Origin: CAZDDA01 sp964568045
GTDB lineage: Bacteria; Bipolaricaulota; Bipolaricaulia; UBA7950; UBA9294
NCBI GenBank assembly: GCA_964568045.1
Contig: CAZMOL010000014.1
Coordinates: forward strand, 1-24,739
DNA: 24,739 nt
Direction: 5' to 3'
Shown: one piece after another, positions 23,180 to 24,739 of the stretch
How the letters are laid out: every line of letters starts with the position of its first letter
Position numbering within the stretch: position 1 is the first letter of the stretch
The notes under the pieces: model-generated
The model's input: only the letters and a program-made list of their open reading frames with translations
Databases searched by the model: none
Told to the model about the DNA's origin: nothing
Made by a program: the position numbers and the translations under genes

Positions 23180-24409
23180 TTAGCACAAGCTAGGGGGACC
23201 ACTCGGAGCGGTGATGCGCAGGAGTCGGAGGTAATCGCGGAGATGCCGGGTGATGAGGAAATTCTTTCTCACCTGTTCCTTTCCCACTTCTCCCATCTCT
23301 TTGGCAAGATCGGGATTGCGGAGCAGGAAAACGATCCGTTCGGCAGTCTCCTCGATGGAGCGGACGAGAAAACCGGTGATGCCATCCTTGACCTGTAGCT
23401 TGATCCCTCCTACATTCGCTCCCACGACCGGCTTAGCCTTCCACATGGCCTCGGTCACGGTGAGGGCAAACCCCTCTCGGAGCGACTTTTGGACGATGAT
23501 ATTCGCCCCTCGCTGCAGCGCGTTCACCTCCTCCGCCGGAATTGGTTCTGTCTGGGGAGCGATGATGTAGGTATCCGGATCGTTGTTGGCCCTCTCCTCC
23601 AGCCGCGCCAACACCTCGAAACTCTCCGGGTCATCAGAGGCGATGCCACCCGCAAACACCAGGCTGCACTCGGTATCCCGCCTAACCAGCTCGCACGCCT
23701 CGATAATCCCGATTGGATCCTTGAAGGGATCGAACCGAGACACCTGCAGAATGATCGGCTTGTCTTGTGGGATTCCGTGCTTCTCGTAGACCTCAGTGAC
23801 GCGATCCTCGGGGAGGTCCTTGTTTTTGTCACTCAACGGATCAATAGAGGGTGGAATGATATCCTGGGGGATGGGAAGATACTGGGCAAATTCCGGCATG
23901 GATACAACTACTACATCGTATCGTTCGATGTAATCGTAGAGAAAGGTCCAAACGTTTTTGTTCGGACTACTGAGATCGATGTGGCAGCGCCAGATCCAGC
24001 GGTTGGAGCCGGAAGGCCGTCGTTCGATCAGGGGCAGCGGCTGGGGATCGTGGATGACCACTACATCGCCGGACAGATCGAGAATCTCGCCGTTCCGCTT
24101 GTTGATCTCTTTGTAGCGATCGAGCATCTCGTCTGCAATCTCGATATGGTTTCCTTGTAGTGCGTTGTGAATGCTCTTGGTCGTCTTGAAGAAAAGCGGC
24201 GTTCCTTTGATCACCTGCCAGCGGGTTTCAATTCCTAGATCGTTGAACAAAGGAACCAACGAGTGCAACATCTCGGCCACACCCCCGCCAACAAAAGTGG
24301 AACTAACGTGAAAAAGCGAAATTCCTTGAAGCCCTTCTGCCAGCCGATTGAGTTGATCTATCGCTCCTGCGTTTGCTATTTGTTCGTAATCTGAGAGTTT
24401 TCTCTCCAT
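23180..24409 (-). CDS. treT: Trehalose glycosyltransferring synthase TreT (GT4 family)
   Basis: 409 residues. It makes trehalose from a nucleotide-activated glucose and free glucose in the cytoplasm. Landmarks of the TreT/trehalose-phosphorylase-like GT4 group are FVGGGVAEML (39-48), HDPQPLPL (120-127), RCHIDLS (141-147) and VSRFDPFKDP (223-232). The retaining GT4 E-x7-E is REGFALTVTE with Glu312 and Glu320. Length equals that of known archaeal and Thermotoga-type TreT proteins. AGGAGAG sits 4 bases before the ATG, with a clear promoter just upstream. The gene stands alone and convergent to the amidohydrolase, with 73 bases between them. Trehalose would serve as osmolyte or thermal protectant. 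GT4 homologues with other acceptors are the main alternative. Confidence 0.85.
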   Translation of the reverse strand: MERKLSDYEQIANAGAIDQLNRLAEGLQGISLFHVSSTFVGGGVAEMLHSLVPLFNDLGIETRWQVIKGTPLFFKTTKSIHNALQGNHIEIADEMLDRYKEINKRNGEILDLSGDVVVIHDPQPLPLIERRPSGSNRWIWRCHIDLSSPNKNVWTFLYDYIERYDVVVVSMPEFAQYLPIPQDIIPPSIDPLSDKNKDLPEDRVTEVYEKHGIPQDKPIILQVSRFDPFKDPIGIIEACELVRRDTECSLVFAGGIASDDPESFEVLARLEERANNDPDTYIIAPQTEPIPAEEVNALQRGANIIVQKSLREGFALTVTEAMWKAKPVVGANVGGIKLQVKDGITGFLVRSIEETAERIVFLLRNPDLAKEMGEVGKEQVRKNFLITRHLRDYLRLLRITAPSGPPSLC

Positions 24410-24438
24410 CTATCTCTCCTAATAAAGAAGTGCGGGAA

Positions 24439-24476
24439 ATCATACCCTCGTTAATCAAACAGTCAAGCAAACGTTT
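24439..24476 (-). promoter_or_regulatory. treT promoter with adjacent palindromic operator candidate
   Basis: On the minus strand, TTGACT (complement of 24461-24466) and TATGAT (complement of 24439-24444) are separated by 16 bases. This is a good sigma70-type promoter that would start about 23 bases before the treT ATG. Immediately upstream of the -35, AAACGTTT at 24469-24476 is a perfect palindrome with a central CG, the core form of many LacI-family operators. Regulation by a LacI-type sugar regulator is a reasonable guess. Confidence 0.6.
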
Positions 24477-24739
24477 CTTCTGCGTACGTCGACACATGTC
24501 CTTTAAGCAAGGTACAAATCGCTTGTGGAGTGGCGGCAGACCGAAAGCTTAGAGATCGCACTCTCCTGCTACATGCGTTATTACAGGTTTCACGTCAAAG
24601 ATGGTTTCCGCGACAGATGACCTGGCTCTCACAATCGTCGGTGACGACTATCGAGCCCGAGGAGAACGGCCAAAGTTCGACTTCCCCGCGCGCAACTGCG
24701 AACCTAGATCAAGGTCTCCTCAGACTCGAAATCGAAGAG
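24477..24739. other. Region upstream of treT with no convincing gene
   Basis: A + frame from ATG 24601 stays open to the window end (46 codons), but it has no good ribosome site and a low-information Arg-rich sequence. A short + frame from ATG 24573 reads as a plausible protein start (M-R-Y-Y-R-F-H) but stops after 15 codons. Together they could be a frameshifted or unrelated fragment; I recognise nothing. Confidence 0.35.

Noticed and set aside
1..24739. CRISPR arrays, tRNA and rRNA genes
   Set aside because: No regularly spaced repeats, no cloverleaf/CCA pattern and no rRNA-like conserved blocks were seen on reading; a covariance-model search would be the decisive test.

Overview
The window is bacterial DNA of about 55-57% GC (estimated by eye), probably from a metagenome-assembled genome. 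The evidence for assembly origin is a block of exactly 100 N at 18806-18905, flanked by a perfect 55-base direct duplication. A lipobox lipoprotein, an outer-membrane-barrel-like protein and an AsmA/TIGR03545-type envelope protein point to a diderm. TreT, an ADP-forming acyl-CoA synthetase and peptide transport would fit a fermentative lineage such as Bipolaricaulota (Acetothermia). That lineage is a guess; no rRNA or other marker is present.

Region 1 (1-16685, all + strand) reads as one large catabolic locus. It starts with the tail of a GntR/FCD regulator. A complete five-gene dipeptide/oligopeptide-type ABC importer follows (binding protein, two permeases, two ATPases). Next comes an enzyme block: a DUF917 protein, three paralogous NicX/peptidase-M29-like metalloenzymes, and an Asp/Glu/hydantoin racemase-family protein lying between the first two paralogues. 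The locus ends with a CoA/energy block: a CoA-transferase fused to a GNAT acyltransferase, a fused-subunit ADP-forming acyl-CoA synthetase, and a BioD-like/DRTGG 'phosphotransacetylase family' protein. Many junctions are 4-8 base stop/start overlaps, which suggests translational coupling. The inferred logic is import of a small peptide or cyclic amide/N-heterocycle, racemisation and metal-dependent cleavage, CoA transfer to the resulting acid, and ATP recovery by the ADP-forming synthetase. The substrate is unknown, and this is the best candidate for an undescribed pathway in the window.

Region 2 (16686-18960) holds a membrane protein that joins a DUF2062/TIGR03546-like N-terminus to a TIGR03545/AsmA-like C-terminus, followed by the artefactual scaffold gap.

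Region 3 (18961-21603) has a roughly 550-base intergenic stretch with hairpins and a good -10 box. It is followed by a PKD-domain lipoprotein with a propeller-like C-terminus, convergent (3 bases apart) with a minus-strand outer-membrane-type protein.

Region 4 (21604-24739) contains a YtcJ-type amidohydrolase with a promoter so close to its ATG that the transcript may be leaderless. Convergent to it is treT (trehalose glycosyltransferring synthase), with a clear sigma70 promoter and an adjacent palindromic operator candidate. The last 330 bases carry no convincing gene. No tRNA, rRNA, CRISPR array or complete insertion sequence was seen.
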